Part shown: one piece after another, positions 35,340 through 51,722 of the stretch
Position numbering within the stretch: position 1 is the stretch's first letter
Layout of the letters: every line of letters starts with the position of its first letter
Origin: Portunus trituberculatus
Lineage: Eukaryota > Arthropoda > Malacostraca > Decapoda > Portunidae
Reading direction: 5' to 3'
Length of the DNA: 64,000 bases
Assembly: GCF_017591435.1 (NCBI RefSeq)
Contig: NC_059303.1
Location: 5,922,860 to 5,986,859 of the forward strand
Translations under genes and position numbers: made by a program
The notes under the pieces: generated by a model
Told to the model about the DNA's origin: nothing
The model's database searches: none
The model's input: only the letters and a program-made list of their open reading frames with translations

Positions 35340-35683
35340 AAGAAAGATAGGGTTTCATTATCACAATAGCCTAGAAAGCTGCAACACACCCGAGAAACAG
35401 TACATTACACTAGTACTCAAATAAAAAGGTAGATTTTCCTGTAATAGCCTAAGAAGGGAAGGATTAATTAACAACTTCAAAGACGGGCATAAGAACGTGC
35501 TTCACAATAGGGCAAGAAGAGGAGGCTAGGGGCAAATGGACGGGCAATTTCATCTCCGTTTGTATCAACATGCAAATACACGAGCGACAATATAGGTTCA
35601 TTTAGTACATTGTTAGTGTATTGTCAACATCGCAGCGTAGGGGGGCTATTGTTTCCTCAAGGTGGCGCTACGTATATGGAACG

Positions 35684-35717
<34 letters not shown>
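35684..35717. repeat. (AC)17 microsatellite
   Basis: About 34 bp of AC. Confidence 0.93.
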
Positions 35718-35720
<3 letters not shown>

Positions 35721-35774
35721 GTACGGTAATTCACTGATAGAGCATCTTATACCATCCTAACCCTGTTTTGGCAG

Positions 35775-35823
35775 CGGCGAGGACCTCCAGGGATCCGGTA
35801 GCAGGCCCCTCCCAGGTAAACAG
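35775..35823 (+). CDS. Possible 41- or 49-nt exon with two donors
   Basis: A plausible branch point (CTAAC) and pyrimidine tract end in TTGGCAG at 35774. The segment that follows can end at CCCAG/GTAAAC (35815) or ACAG/GTAAGG (35823). The segment is too short to judge as protein, so this is a splice-site observation rather than a gene call. Confidence 0.12.
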
Positions 35824-36451
35824 GTAAGGTGTAAGGATCTGCCGCCGCCCACACAGCCATACACCCACGCCACCTTCACTAGCTACACTCATTACCACTA
35901 TTATCACCACCGACAACACCAACAAGAGGATACGCAAAAAATACAACACCTCCCGCACCTCCACTACAGCGAACACTAATAACACATAATCACCACCAAC
36001 ACACTGCCTTCTAAAACTCATCAAAGCATCAGACATGATTCGAAGCCGTGTCTGAGCACAAGAGTTATCTCCCTGTACTGGAGTCTCGTACAAGTGTCCT
36101 CTTAACCGCAGATCCACGCAAACAAACCCTCAGGATAAGAAAAAAAAAAAAAAAAAAAAACAGCATTCGGATACATTCATGCATACATAAACTGACGAAA
36201 ACACAGATATAAACAACTTTCTGCACGAACACACCAACACGTAACAAGGAGACAAGGTGGAGTCTGATGGATGGATCGGTTTCCTTAGCAGTGGAGTCTC
36301 AGTTAGAGTCTTAGAGAATGCTGTGGTTTGTCTCCCAATCTTTATTCCGCTCCGAGTTTGTAGGATTTGTCATCAGTGCTCAGTGAACCTCTTCCACACT
36401 CCCTCTCTAATTGGGTATTCATATATCAGCGGGAGGTCGTGTCTTGCCTTC

Positions 36452-36452
<1 letters not shown>

Positions 36453-36484
<32 letters not shown>
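36453..36484. repeat. (GT)16 microsatellite
   Basis: About 32 bp of GT. Confidence 0.93.
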
Positions 36485-36486
<2 letters not shown>

Positions 36487-36607
36487 TGGGGAGGGGCGGA
36501 GCTTACTCTTGCAGTCTCCCACAATAAGATCATCCTAGTCAGCACAGACCTCCTCCCTCCTTCTCCCACTTCTCCTCCCCGTCCTAACCGACACCCTCCT
36601 TTCTTCC

Positions 36608-36691
36608 CCTCCTCCTCCTCCTCCTCCTCCTCCTCCTCCTCCTCCTCCTCCTCCTCCTCCTCCTCCTCCTCCTCCTCCTCCTCTTCCTCCA
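36608..36691. repeat. (CCT)28 trinucleotide repeat
   Basis: About 84 bp of CCT with one CTT interruption near the end. It gives poly-Ser, poly-Glu and poly-Arg frames that are not genes. Confidence 0.95.
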
Positions 36692-37944
36692 CCGCACACT
36701 GCAGCGGCTGGCATATTTGGCTAGCATATTGCTCCGCCTCACTCCCTCTGCACGTTCACACCTCCGCCCAATCCAGAGTGTTGAATAATAAATCATCGCA
36801 TTCACCTCTCATTTATCTCCCATCTAACAAGGTAACACGAGCATCCCAATCAGCGTCAAGAGGAACTAATGATTATATTAGTTTTATGCACCCGTTGTAA
36901 GTTGAAGTGTTACGACAGTCTCTCTTAAAAATCACACGCACAGTCCCAAATTATTAGTAGACTGATAAAGTTTTATTTGTTTATGATGAAAGAGGTGGTG
37001 ATGAGAATTTGACAAGACTACATCACAGGTACGTATTAGGTAAAGTGCTCTCTTGTATGTGACTCGTTCGTTGTCTGGCCACTCATCATACTGCACCGGG
37101 GAAATAAGACGCCGACGCATTGGTACAATCAAGTGTCTGTGGCCCAAACATCCGGGACTTACGCACGTGAATATAAACGCCAGTACTCGACGCAACTTGA
37201 AAAATAAAGTAAAAAAAAAAAAAAAAAAACTCAACCCACCAAAATAAAAGTTTAGTGGAATTTGTTTTCACGACACAAACTTCGGAGTTTCATAACATAC
37301 ACCATTATTTGAACAACATGTTTTGCCATTTCTCTAAAAAAGAATCATAGGTGATATTATGGTGTGTTTTGAGATACAAGGAAAGTCACTTTTGGCATGT
37401 TTGCTTCTCGTTCATCTGGCTAATGTCTCAGTCTTCCCTTGCACTTCACCTTCCACCCCTGAATGACAACTGTCTGCAGGCTATCAGCGAGGAGCGGAGA
37501 GGGGCAGGGACGGGGAGGAAGAGCCGAGAGACGGGTAAGCGAGAGGCATGGGAGGGAACAGGGAAGGTAAGGACCACAGGGGGAGGTGGGATGGCTAGGG
37601 ATAGGAGGGTGAGCAGAGGGAGCTCGGTTCTACGCCACTGGCCAGCCTCGGGGAAAATAAACATGAGGAGGCTGATATAAAGCAATCCTTGACCGCTGCG
37701 CCATCTAGCGGGGGTCTCCGGCTCTACTATGCTGCAGCAGGGGAGGAGATACTATTTTTCCATCCGATGCTTATTTCTAGACGAGTGTTGCCAAACCAAG
37801 GTAGACAAACACGGTGGTCTGGTAGCTTGTTCACGTCTTTCCGCTCCGCATTCATGTTATCAGCGTGTATGTTTATGTTGCGTGTGGTTCTCCAATGTAT
37901 CTTTACAGGGGGAAGATTGAAGGAGACGGATGAGAGAAGGATGG
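36692..37944. other. Unique sequence, no gene seen
   Basis: Mixed DNA with an A run at 37211-37229. A + strand segment at about 37470-37524 has CTGCAG before it and GGTAAGC after it but is short and purine-biased, so no exon is called. Confidence 0.4.
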
Positions 37945-38410
37945 CGACGTGGAGGAGGAAGCGTTACCAGTGTATGAAGGATGGTAGTGGGAAGCGAGAG
38001 GCGTTACTAGAATAATGGGGAAGATAGCCGGAGCGGGAGGAAGAGTTATCAGAAAGAGAGAGAAGATAGCGGTGAGGAGGAGGAAGACTTGCAACAATAT
38101 ACGAATAGTAAAGTGAAGTAAGAAAAGGTGTTACCAAAATGTGAATAGTAGTTATGTAGAGGGGAAGGAAGAGTGATCAAAATATGAAAGATTCTGGTAG
38201 GGAAAGTGAAAAAGTTACCAGGATATGGGGACCTCTAAAGAAAGAAGGAAAAAAGCATTGCCATAATCTAAGAGATGCTTGAGAAGAGTTTCAGTAAAAA
38301 GAAAAGAAAATAATTATAATAAATAAATAAATATTTTATAAAATAAGAATGGTAGGGGAAGAAAAAGAAATGTTATTGAAATATAAGCAATGATGGTGAA
38401 GTGAACAAGT
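37945..38410 (+). repeat. Degenerate ~43-bp minisatellite
   Basis: Words of the form GGAAG(A)-(X)GTTACCA-(A)ATATGAA-GAT-GGTAG recur about every 40-48 bp: GCGTTACCAGTGTATGAAGG, GCGTTACTAGAATAATGGGG, GAGTTATCAGAAAG, CTTGCAACAATATACGAATAG, GGTGTTACCAAAATGTGAATAG, GTGATCAAAATATGAAAGAT, AGTTACCAGGATATGGGGA and GCATTGCCATAATCTAAGAG. At least eight diverged units are visible. It is non-coding. Confidence 0.65.
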
Positions 38411-39583
38411 AATAGATGTCATGCTGTCGGTACCAAATGACTGACAGGAAGTAGCCAGAGACATAAATGAACAAGGGGACAGATAGATTAGATGGCAATA
38501 AAGGACGAAATAGTATTCAGAGAAGGACTAAGCATGTATGGAATGACAGCATGCTATTCACGCAAGCAGGACGTGAGGTAAACATATCGTAAATCAACCC
38601 TACTGATGGAAGAGAGGAAAAAAAGATCAACACTATCAATGAACTCATGCAGAGGAATATTTACCATGATTCACTCGACCAGGAAGTGACTCTGTGCAAA
38701 CACGTAATTATCAAAGTGCAATTAATCTACGCTCAGCTGAGAGATAGGAAAGGTCACATATCTTCATAGTTTGACTCCTAATTACGTAATTCCATTTGCA
38801 ACAATATTTTCCTAACCCTAGACGATTTTCCGGAATAAAATATAAAAATAATTCTAAACTCTAGTATTTTCTGTATTGAATTTTTTATTGCAAACTTCCA
38901 ACAAACTCATTTATGCACGAGAATAAGACATCACCTGAAGGTTAAAACTCGTGACAAGGATTCAAACATTTCCCTGAAAACACACATAAACGAGATCCAG
39001 AGACAAAGAATCACCAGGAAACGAACAAACTTACCTCCTGATGGCAAAACGTGTAATATCTGATACCAAGAATTACATTACGGCAAGGTGAGAGAAAAGT
39101 GGCATGAAATGGTATAGAGAGGGATGGAGATAGGAAAGAGAAGAGGACGGGGGGAAGGATGTACCAGCATGAACAAAGAGAAATGCGAGTCAGTTACAAA
39201 GAATGAGGTTCTGAGGGGAGGAAAATGTGATACGCGAGGATGAAGGGAAACAGAAACTGTCATTAGGACGTAATCAGAGAGAGTAGAAGCAAAGAGGGGA
39301 GTGAGGGAACACGGGGCAGTCTGAATATATCACACCAAAGAAACTATAATGAAGATCAAGCACACAGGAGAGGACGAGAGGGAGGAAGAGACAAGTGTAA
39401 AAGGCAAGAGAATGAAACGATGAAGAACAATGACACAAAATACGAGACACAAAATACAAGAAAAAATAAAAGATAACAAGAAGAAAATCAAGCGACATGA
39501 TTAATAAAGAAAGCGAGGAAGGTAAAGAAAATGATGATTAATAAGAAAATAATATAATAAGTCTATAGCAAATCTAAGTCCTC

Positions 39584-39585
<2 letters not shown>
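38411..39585. other. Unique to purine-biased DNA
   Basis: AT-rich unique sequence to about 39060, then purine-biased on the + strand to 39550. Minus-strand frames of 61-74 codons here reflect composition. No gene is recognised. Confidence 0.5.

Positions 39586-39629
<44 letters not shown>
39586..39629. repeat. (CT)22 microsatellite
   Basis: About 44 bp of CT. Confidence 0.95.
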
Positions 39630-39633
<4 letters not shown>

Positions 39634-39864
39634 CATCCCCAAACTATGCCTCTTGCAGCCCTAAAGCAGAGTAAACAGAGGGACAGGGAGCCACAGCCAC
39701 GGGAAGGGGAGGCCGAGAGGGTGCTGAGGGGAAGTGCTTGACTACGGCCGCGAAGGGAGAGTGAGAGAGAGTGGGAGTGGGAGAGAGAGGGAGAGGGAGT
39801 CTGCGGCTTGTCGAGGTGGACTAATGCAAGTGGACGGAGGAACAAGGGTGCATATATTACTGAA

Positions 39865-39868
<4 letters not shown>

Positions 39869-39915
<47 letters not shown>
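39869..39915. repeat. (CT)23 microsatellite
   Basis: About 47 bp of CT. Confidence 0.95.
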
Positions 39916-39917
<2 letters not shown>

Positions 39918-40005
39918 GTGGGATATACACTTAGGGTTATAGAGGACTGGCTTGCATGGACTGTCAGAGAGGTATTCATGGTGCTAATTGTTTGTATAAT
40001 TCATT

Positions 40006-40006
<1 letters not shown>

Positions 40007-40080
<74 letters not shown>
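40007..40080. repeat. (CT)36 microsatellite
   Basis: About 73 bp of CT. Confidence 0.96.
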
Positions 40081-40081
<1 letters not shown>

Positions 40082-40154
40082 ACGAGTTTCTTTAAAATTT
40101 TCTATAAATGGGTACAAAAAGCTTCTTCCTGATATCTGTATATAGAAATGGTTT

Positions 40155-40242
<88 letters not shown>

Positions 40243-40259
40243 TAAAATAATAATGATAA

Positions 40260-40310
<51 letters not shown>

Positions 40311-40365
40311 AATAATAATAATAAAAATAATAATAATAACGACAATAATAACAAAACAATATGAA
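40155..40365. repeat. Composite trinucleotide array TAG/TGA/AAT
   Basis: About 16 TAG units, 11 TGA units and then ATA-type units with minor interruptions. Read on the minus strand the order is ATT, ATC, ACT, resembling the array at 47165-47400. Confidence 0.93.
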
Positions 40366-41460
<1,095 letters not shown>

Positions 41461-41719
41461 GAAACTATTGACAGGGTTCCAAAGTTCACATAGGTTAACG
41501 CATAACAGGAGAATGGAAAGGAAAGTTGAGTGGTGAGGAACTACAGAGATTGAGGCATCACAATTGTTTTGAGGGTGGGAGAGGGAGGAGCTGAGTGGAC
41601 GAGGGACGGAAGGCGAAGAATAAGGAATTGAAAAGGGAAGGTTGATGGTTAAAAAATAAGCAATGAAGGGGTTATGGATTAGTGGTTGGGGGGGAAAGGG
41701 TTAAGATGGTTATAGAATT

Positions 41720-42265
<546 letters not shown>

Positions 42266-42480
42266 TTAACCCTTTCAGTACTGTGACGCGTTTTCATATT
42301 CATTCTACTTACTATTTGGTGATTCTATACAGCTTCAGAATCTTATGTTGGGGATTAAAATAGGGAAAAACTGTGGTTATTAATTTTTTGACCTCTATAA
42401 ACCTTTCCTAATGTCAATAAAGTGGTCTCATCGTACACAAATCTCAAGGTGAAAATGTGTCCCATTATTGAAGGGGTTAA
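42266..42480 (+). mobile_element. TTAA-flanked non-autonomous element, copy 4
   Basis: A 215-bp copy with both ends intact: TTAACCCTTTCAGTACTGTG on the left and CCCATTATTGAAGGGGTTAA on the right. The first ~30 bp pair with the last ~30 bp as imperfect inverted repeats (CCCYTTCARTA and GAAAATGTGTCCC-type landmarks). It serves as the reference for the family here. Confidence 0.92.
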
Positions 42481-42516
42481 TAGTATAAATTTAAGGTGGA
42501 GTTTCACAAGACAATA

Positions 42517-42728
42517 TTAATCCCTTCAGTACCATGACACGTTTTTATATCCTTTGTGCTGACTATATGGTAAATTTATACATCTATGGAAAATTATGTG
42601 GGAATTAAAATAGTGAAGACTATGGCTATTAATCTTCTGACCACTATAGCCCTTCCTAATGCAAATAAAATCATCTAATAATACTAGAATCTCAAGGTGA
42701 AAATTCATCCAAGTAGTGAAGAGCTTAA
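42517..42728 (+). mobile_element. TTAA-flanked non-autonomous element, copy 5
   Basis: Starts TTAATCCCTTCAGTACCATG and ends AAGTAGTGAAGAGCTTAA, in the same orientation as copy 4 and only 36 bp downstream of it. The right end is more diverged. Confidence 0.88.
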
Positions 42729-43619
<891 letters not shown>

Positions 43620-43929
43620 AGGCAGCAGCAGTGACCACCGACTAATACCAACAAAAATAATTTCAAAGAGAGATTTACACCTAAAAATGCTATACGCCCG
43701 GTTGACTGAACGATATACGTGAAATATTAATGACACTGAGCGTTAATAAACGAGACTGAGCGCATCCTTAATCATTTTCGTTCTGTATAAATTTTACATA
43801 TCGATCTATCCGGATTCCAGATTTTTTCATTCATAGATCAAAGCTTTAATACACGCTGCTCATATGCCTTGAATTTCTAAGGGTTCAAATTGTCATGCGT
43901 TCTTGTATCTTACCTTTGTTGTTTTCAAT

Positions 43930-44240
43930 ATATTCTAGTGGAGGTCATTGCAGGAGAAGGAGGTTAAGTTTAAGAAAGAGTTTACAAGTCTAATAGGATC
44001 TAGTGAAAATTTCATGATTCAAATGATACTTTATGGAGGATTATGAAACTTTTGTAGACTGTAGCGGAAGTTATTTGAGTTTTGGAAGATGTTTTTTCGT
44101 GATTCTGGTGAGTTAAAAATTGTATTCCCTTAACATTCTCTACTGAATTTAATTGGATTTTCATGGAGGCATTGGAGATTGCAGTGAAAGATTAACAAGG
44201 GCTTTATAACTCCAACGCAATACAAATACATGAGAATCAG
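43930..44240 (+). repeat. Diverged interspersed repeat, family 3, member 2
   Basis: Internal words GTGGAGGTCATTGCAGGAGA, GACTGTAGCGGAAGTTATTT and GGAGATTGCAGTGAAAGATT recur at intervals of about 80-130 bp. Part of it resembles the minus strand of 8697-8880. Class and ends are unknown. Confidence 0.35.
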
Positions 44241-45114
44241 ACTTATTTTCCCATGGGTTTTTGGAAGCAGTCTTATAGTCATCATGAGAACAAAATGCTT
44301 GAGGACGCAGGCTAATAGTAAGTTAATGCTTATAAAATGACTGACTAACAAAAAAAAAAAAAAAACAACTAATTCAAATGACAAGATTTTGAGGAATATT
44401 ACTGAGCCTTGTATTCACCTAACCAGGGATGCAGTGAAGACAATTTGGTTTTGTCTCCTTTCACGCTGCACTCCCTATTCATCTAGAAAAGAATGGGTGT
44501 GGAGCGTAAGTAAGGTAGCCAAGATGATGTATTCCAAAGCGTGGCGCGACATACGTATAAGAACCCTTCTCTACTCTTTCAGGGACGTATATACAAGACT
44601 CTCCTTTATTCTTTCACTGCGAGACAAGACTTTTTCTTTCTATAGTTCCTTGTATTCTAGAGCTTAGAAGAGACGAAATTAACCTCTCAGTCTTTCCTTT
44701 TTTATAGAAACATTAAAGTTCACCTAATTTGAGAGACGGAGATACGGTGATACGTCTGTCTAGAAATGTCATCGTATAAAATGAATGATGATGATAAAAA
44801 TAATGTCAATAATAAATCCTTACTAAATTTCCTTGCTTCTCTTAATATCAGCACTTAAAACATTTTCCCATGCTGATATCACTCGAATTTTCTTGGACCT
44901 TCTTCACATTCCCTGAGATCAAGAAGGTATTTACATGCACGAGTAAGTTTCCTCCATTCATACATACTTTCCTACTTCACTTCAAGCCAATGAAAAACAC
45001 GACGTGGTGGAAATGACTTCTGTGATATTGTGTCGTCTTGTTTAAGTTTCCTCTCACTCTTATTGTTTTTGTCTGTGCTTCTGTTGTCATGACAGCTGTG
45101 ACGTCTGGATGGAT
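44241..45114. other. Unique sequence, no gene seen
   Basis: AT-rich to mixed DNA; A run at 44350-44364. Confidence 0.5.
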
Positions 45115-45470
45115 AAGAGGAGGAGGAGGAGGAGGAGGAGGAGGAGGAGGAGGAGGAGGAGGAGGAGGAGGAGGAGGAGGAGGAGGAGGAGAAGGAGAAG
45201 GAGAAGGAGAAGGAGAAGGAGAAGGAGAAGGAGAAGGAGAAGGAGAAAGAGAAGGAGGAGGAGGAGGAGGAGGAGGAGGAGGAGGAGGAGGAGGAGGAGG
45301 AGGAGGAGGAGGAGGAGGAGGAAGAGGAGGAGAGGAGAAGGAGAAGAAGGAGAAGGAGAAGGAGGAGCAGGAGGAGGAGGAGGAGGAACAGAAAGAGAAG
45401 CAGCAACAGCAGGAGGAGAAAGAGGAGAAAGGAGGAGGGAGAAGTAGGAAAAGAGACAGCAGGTGGTAGC
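45115..45470. repeat. GGA/GGAGAA purine tract
   Basis: About 22 GGA units, then about ten GGAGAA units, then more GGA and degenerate GGAGAA. Positions 45115-45367 contain no pyrimidine. All six frames yield low-complexity peptides (poly-Gly, -Arg, -Glu, -Pro, -Ser or -Leu), none coding. Confidence 0.96.
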
Positions 45471-45612
45471 GCATGGAGAGACGATAGGAAAAAAAAAGAC
45501 AATGAATATGTGGCGAGCGAGATGAAGGAGGAGGACCAGATGGATAACAGTAATCATGATTTTAAAAACGCCAAAATTCAGCTACTGGATTCCACAAGGT
45601 GCCGTAAGTCTT

Positions 45613-45674
<62 letters not shown>
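45613..45674. repeat. (AC)31 microsatellite
   Basis: About 62 bp of AC. Confidence 0.95.
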
Positions 45675-45676
<2 letters not shown>

Positions 45677-45831
45677 TGATAAGATCACCTCCCCAGGCAC
45701 CTGCTTCCTACCTGCATGGGTCGACTCATTACTGAACAAGTACCTAAGACTGCTGCAGGAAAGATGTTCCGTTTTCATTAACCACGCAGAAGATGAAATG
45801 TGAGAGTAACGGAGACAAAAACATAGCATAA

Positions 45832-47014
<1,183 letters not shown>

Positions 47015-47015
47015 T

Positions 47016-47064
<49 letters not shown>
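47015..47064. repeat. (GT)25 microsatellite
   Basis: About 50 bp of GT. Confidence 0.95.
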
Positions 47065-47065
<1 letters not shown>

Positions 47066-47164
47066 GTGTGTGTGGTTTATATTATTTGCAGTGTTGTTAT
47101 TGTTGTCATTGTTTCTTATTTTTGCTCATTTTATTGTTATTCTTGAGCTTATATTATTATGATT

Positions 47165-47404
<240 letters not shown>

Positions 47405-47510
47405 TTATTTATTATGACAACTACACATAATGATAATTCCAAGTGACACAGACAGTAACCAACTCCTCTTAACTGTCGTCATGCAACTCTAACAACATTC
47501 ATGCAAGTAT

Positions 47511-47549
<39 letters not shown>

Positions 47550-48181
47550 CCTGGGAAACAGAATCCACCACCCTGCTCCTCTTTCCTTCTCGTTTACCTC
47601 CCTCTAATCGCCCTTACCAGCCCAAGTTCCTCATTTCCTTGTGTTTGCCAGCACTCTCCCCTCCCGTTGCTCCTCCTCCCCACGCTCTGACCCTCCCCAA
47701 ACCCTTCTTCAGAGTAAACAAAGACCACATTCTCGTTTCCTGACCTTTACCTGCAAATATTGTGCTGGTTCTCCTCAAGCTACTGTGTCCTTATTTATTT
47801 GTTGTGTTTGATTCTATGTTGCTTCACCGTTCAATTTTTTTTTTTTTTCTTTTTTTTTTTTTTAGTGTATCTGCTATGTAATTTTGTGCACTATTCGCTG
47901 GTGTTTTAATTTTAGTTTTCTTCAATTTTTTTCTCAATTTTTCTTTTTTATTCCTGACATTTTTGTAACATAATTTAGCTTTCTACTGTGGATTCTTTTT
48001 TTCTTTATATATATATATTAAGCATTGTATATATTGATTCTATCTTTATACAACATCTTCCACGATATTATCTTTTGTACATTACTACATCGACTATTTT
48101 TTACTTTTGTGCTGTTCAATTTCTTTCTTCCTTTAAGCATACAATTTTTTAAGGTATTTGTTTTTAGAAGTGTGCAGTTTA

Positions 48182-48230
<49 letters not shown>

Positions 48231-48743
48231 AGGAAACGTTGTCATTAAGTAAATATTAATCTCCTTCAAGTCTATCCGTGAATATTTGAAGACTCGCTGG
48301 ATATCTGCACAACTCTACGCCTGAGTCCTCCAGAACTTAGCTCAGTCTCGTTCCCCCTGAAAATTTAATGCTGTAAAAACTCTTATCGCCTTTATAACGC
48401 ACGAGGCCCGTTAGGCAGTCACGGGTAATGCAAAACAAAGAGATAAGAAAGCACGTAAGTTAGATATGGTAGATAAAAACATGAAATATATGCGAAAATT
48501 TGATGACTTTTGAAAATATATAGTAAAAGATTGCATGGTATTAAACTGGTAAAGCACTTGTGAATTTCTACGTTTATTCTACTTAATCTTGTTTCATTTT
48601 CCGTGTGGAGTTAGAAACGTGAGAGAGAGAAAAAAAACTAGTGTAACCTGGAATAAGTAAAGAGGCGTAGTCCATCCTGTGCTTTGATGACCATTGCATT
48701 ACCTTTTCCGTTCTCCCTTCCTGACAGTTTTGCGTTCGACTAC

Positions 48744-48786
<43 letters not shown>

Positions 48787-48939
48787 TTCTGCTGAACTAG
48801 CCTTGCCTTTATTTTCTCTTCCGCTTCTCATCCCAGATAGCTTTTCGTATTTCCAGTCCCAAACATTAAATAAAAGTCTTCCCTTGCTCTCCCTTCCTGC
48901 TCTTAGCTAGGGAAGTTAATGTTTTAATCGTTTGTGTAA
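47405..48939. other. Unique AT-rich DNA with short CT tracts
   Basis: Short CT tracts at 47514-47547, 48186-48228 and 48751-48779 and T runs at 47837-47863. No gene is recognised. Confidence 0.5.

Positions 48940-49014
<75 letters not shown>
48940..49014. repeat. (GT)37 microsatellite
   Basis: About 75 bp of GT, separated by only a few bases from the trinucleotide array that follows. Confidence 0.96.
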
Positions 49015-49015
<1 letters not shown>

Positions 49016-49017
49016 GT

Positions 49018-49018
49018 A

Positions 49019-49076
<58 letters not shown>

Positions 49077-49161
49077 ATAATAATAATAATAATACCACCA
49101 CCACCACCACAAGCACCACCACTACCACCACTTCTATTGCTGATGCTATGATAACTACCAC

Positions 49162-49192
<31 letters not shown>

Positions 49193-49217
49193 ACTACTAA
49201 TAATAATACTAATAAAA
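49018..49217. repeat. Composite trinucleotide array ACT/AAT/ACC/TGC
   Basis: About 19 ACT units, AAT units, ACC-rich units, about eight TGC units and a short ACT-AAT end. Confidence 0.93.
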
Positions 49218-50197
49218 GTAGCAGTACCAGTCTATCCATCCACATAGCAGACTGTGATTCCCCCTTTGAAGGCACACATTACTGGCGGTGGCGGTTGTGA
49301 TAGTCAAACCAGCTGAGAATGCCAATACAGTAATTTACATAGCTACTGTTTCATAAGCATATTGCCTTCCCAGCCTCACTCAACACGCACACTGCAATCA
49401 GTCGAGAATTATGTGCTGTGTGATCGAGGGAGCAGAGGACCCGACATGCCGCCCTTCACGCCTCAAGCTTAAGTTAATGCACTCCCAAGACTGTACACAT
49501 CACATCACCCGCAACACCAGCCAGCAGCCACCACCAAGCCACCACCAAGCCACCGCCAGCCTTACATATGCTGCCTCCATCAAGTCCATCGTCACTTCCC
49601 ACCTCATCCATCGCTGCCAGGAAGCTGCAACGACCCCCGCATGCTTCCCTCTCTCCCTCTCCCCACCTCCTCCCACAGCGGACTTGTTTACCGCGGCCCA
49701 GAGTTACCTACTCCTTATTGGATCAACTTTAAATAGGGTAGTAATCCAATTATGAGTTCAGCCTCGTTTAGCGGATCAATGAATCAGTTCACCACGTAGC
49801 TACCACCTCCTTCCTCCTCCTCTTCTTCTTTGCACTGCTCTCCTCCCCTGAATAGTTTGAGTTAACGAGACCACCGCCTCCACAGTTTGTCCTCCTCCTG
49901 CTCCACTTTCCCTCGTCGTCTACACTACACATGTGGGCTGGAGGTTTTAACAGATGGTTTTGAAAAGGTAATTATTCTAAGGGCCAAGAAAATAACAAGA
50001 ACTATTAATTACTGAACGGGTTGTGATTTTGGGAGATGAGGAAAGTTGGAGATTAGAAACAGTAATGAGGGAGGGTATGAATTTTAAACACAGATAATTA
50101 CGAGAGTACGCTGGTATACACACACATGCTGATTAACATAAACACACACAAAGACAGACATGCTGGCAGACAGACGGGGACAGAAAGACAGACAGAC
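49218..50197. other. Unique sequence, no gene seen
   Basis: A 115-codon frame at 49411-49755 contains a small CCACCAAG repeat and no recognisable domain. No gene is called. Confidence 0.45.
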
Positions 50198-50437
<240 letters not shown>

Positions 50438-50551
50438 GAAAACTGCACACACTTGTGAACACCGCAATATAACAAAAGAACGCCCATAAACATTTTACTG
50501 CGACATTTCCCTCGTGTTTCCCCGACGGTGGCTGAAACAAAAGCCTGCTAC

Positions 50552-50553
<2 letters not shown>

Positions 50554-50626
<73 letters not shown>
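50554..50626. repeat. (GT)36 microsatellite
   Basis: About 73 bp of GT, complementary to the AC tracts 120 bp upstream. Confidence 0.96.
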
Positions 50627-50628
<2 letters not shown>

Positions 50629-51550
50629 GGTAGTGCCTCTTCCTGCTTACACTGGAGACTTAGGGACAGGTCTGGGAGAAGAGGAAGTGGGGAAGGCAGG
50701 AGGCACACCTACAGGAAAGGAAGAGAAAGAGTGCACCAGGAGGAGGGATGAAGGAAAGGAGAGAGGGAGAGAGGGAGAGAGGGGGAGAGGAAAGGCCACA
50801 TGGGAGGAGGTGCGGCCGGTGACATGGTGCGGTAGGTAAGGTTCACTCCCTGACGCCGAGGTACAGTGCCAGCAGCGGCGGCCTTGTGAGGTAACTTGAG
50901 CGTAGGGTCCGAAGCCCACTCAGGCGGCGGCGTCGCTTTCAAGGTCTTGTTTACATTTCATCTCAGCACAAGTAAGGGATTTGTTAGAGAGCTGCGTGTT
51001 GCGAGTGTTGAGGGTGTTCACAGTGTTAGCGGTGTTGCATGCAGGCGACCACGGGGTTCATTCCTGGTGGTGGTGGTGGTGGTGTTAAGTTGGATCTACA
51101 TAATGTGGCGAGGCAGGCCGCGGAAATCCTGGTGACAGTCACGTGAGGCGTTAAATATGACTATGCTATTACCAAAGCGGCGCTACGGTGTTATTCTCCC
51201 ACAAAGCGGACGACGCGCGCCTGTCACTAATCTGACGCTCCGCTAATTGTTGTTTATATGAAAGAATTTCCTCCCCCGTGTACAGTGACGCAAAGGATTT
51301 TATCTCTTTAATTATCACGTTCTTTTATTTTACACCGACAAGTTAAACACATAAAAAATTCTTACTCTCGTGTTTCATATACACTTAACATTTTCTAGAC
51401 TTTCGGAATAACTAACGTAGATGAAGAGAGTGAGAAAATGTACAACCTAGCAGCTAATTACGTGATATTTTTTTTCATCGCTTCCTCATTCCTTCCTCTG
51501 ATTAATATAGTAACACAGAGCAATGGAAGTCTTCACAAATTTGGAAGACG
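50627..51550. other. Unique sequence, no gene seen
   Basis: Purine-biased to 50810, GC-moderate to 51250, then AT-rich. A short GGT tract lies at 51066-51083. Confidence 0.5.
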
Positions 51551-51722
51551 TGAGGAGGAGGAGGAGGAGGAGGAGGAGGAGGAGGAGGAGGATATTTAGA
51601 AGAAGCAGAAAATGAGAAAGAAGAAGAAAGGATGATTAGGAGGAAGAGAAAGAGGAGAAAGAGGAAATGAAAGAGGAAGAGGAAGAGAAGGAGGAGGAGG
51701 AGGAGGAGGAGGAGGAGGAGGG
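51551..51722. repeat. (AGG)n purine tract
   Basis: AGG tracts at 51551-51591 and about 51688-51720 joined by degenerate GAA/GGA sequence. Confidence 0.92.

Noticed and set aside
39026..39070. Minus-strand donor GGAG/GTAAGTTTG with a possible 25-nt exon
   Set aside because: The preceding acceptor lacks a proper pyrimidine tract, and 25 nt is too short to evaluate.
45038..45557. Poly-Gly, poly-Arg, poly-Ser and poly-Pro frames up to 176 codons
   Set aside because: Every frame through the GGA/GGAGAA array is open because the units lack stop codons. This is repeat translation.
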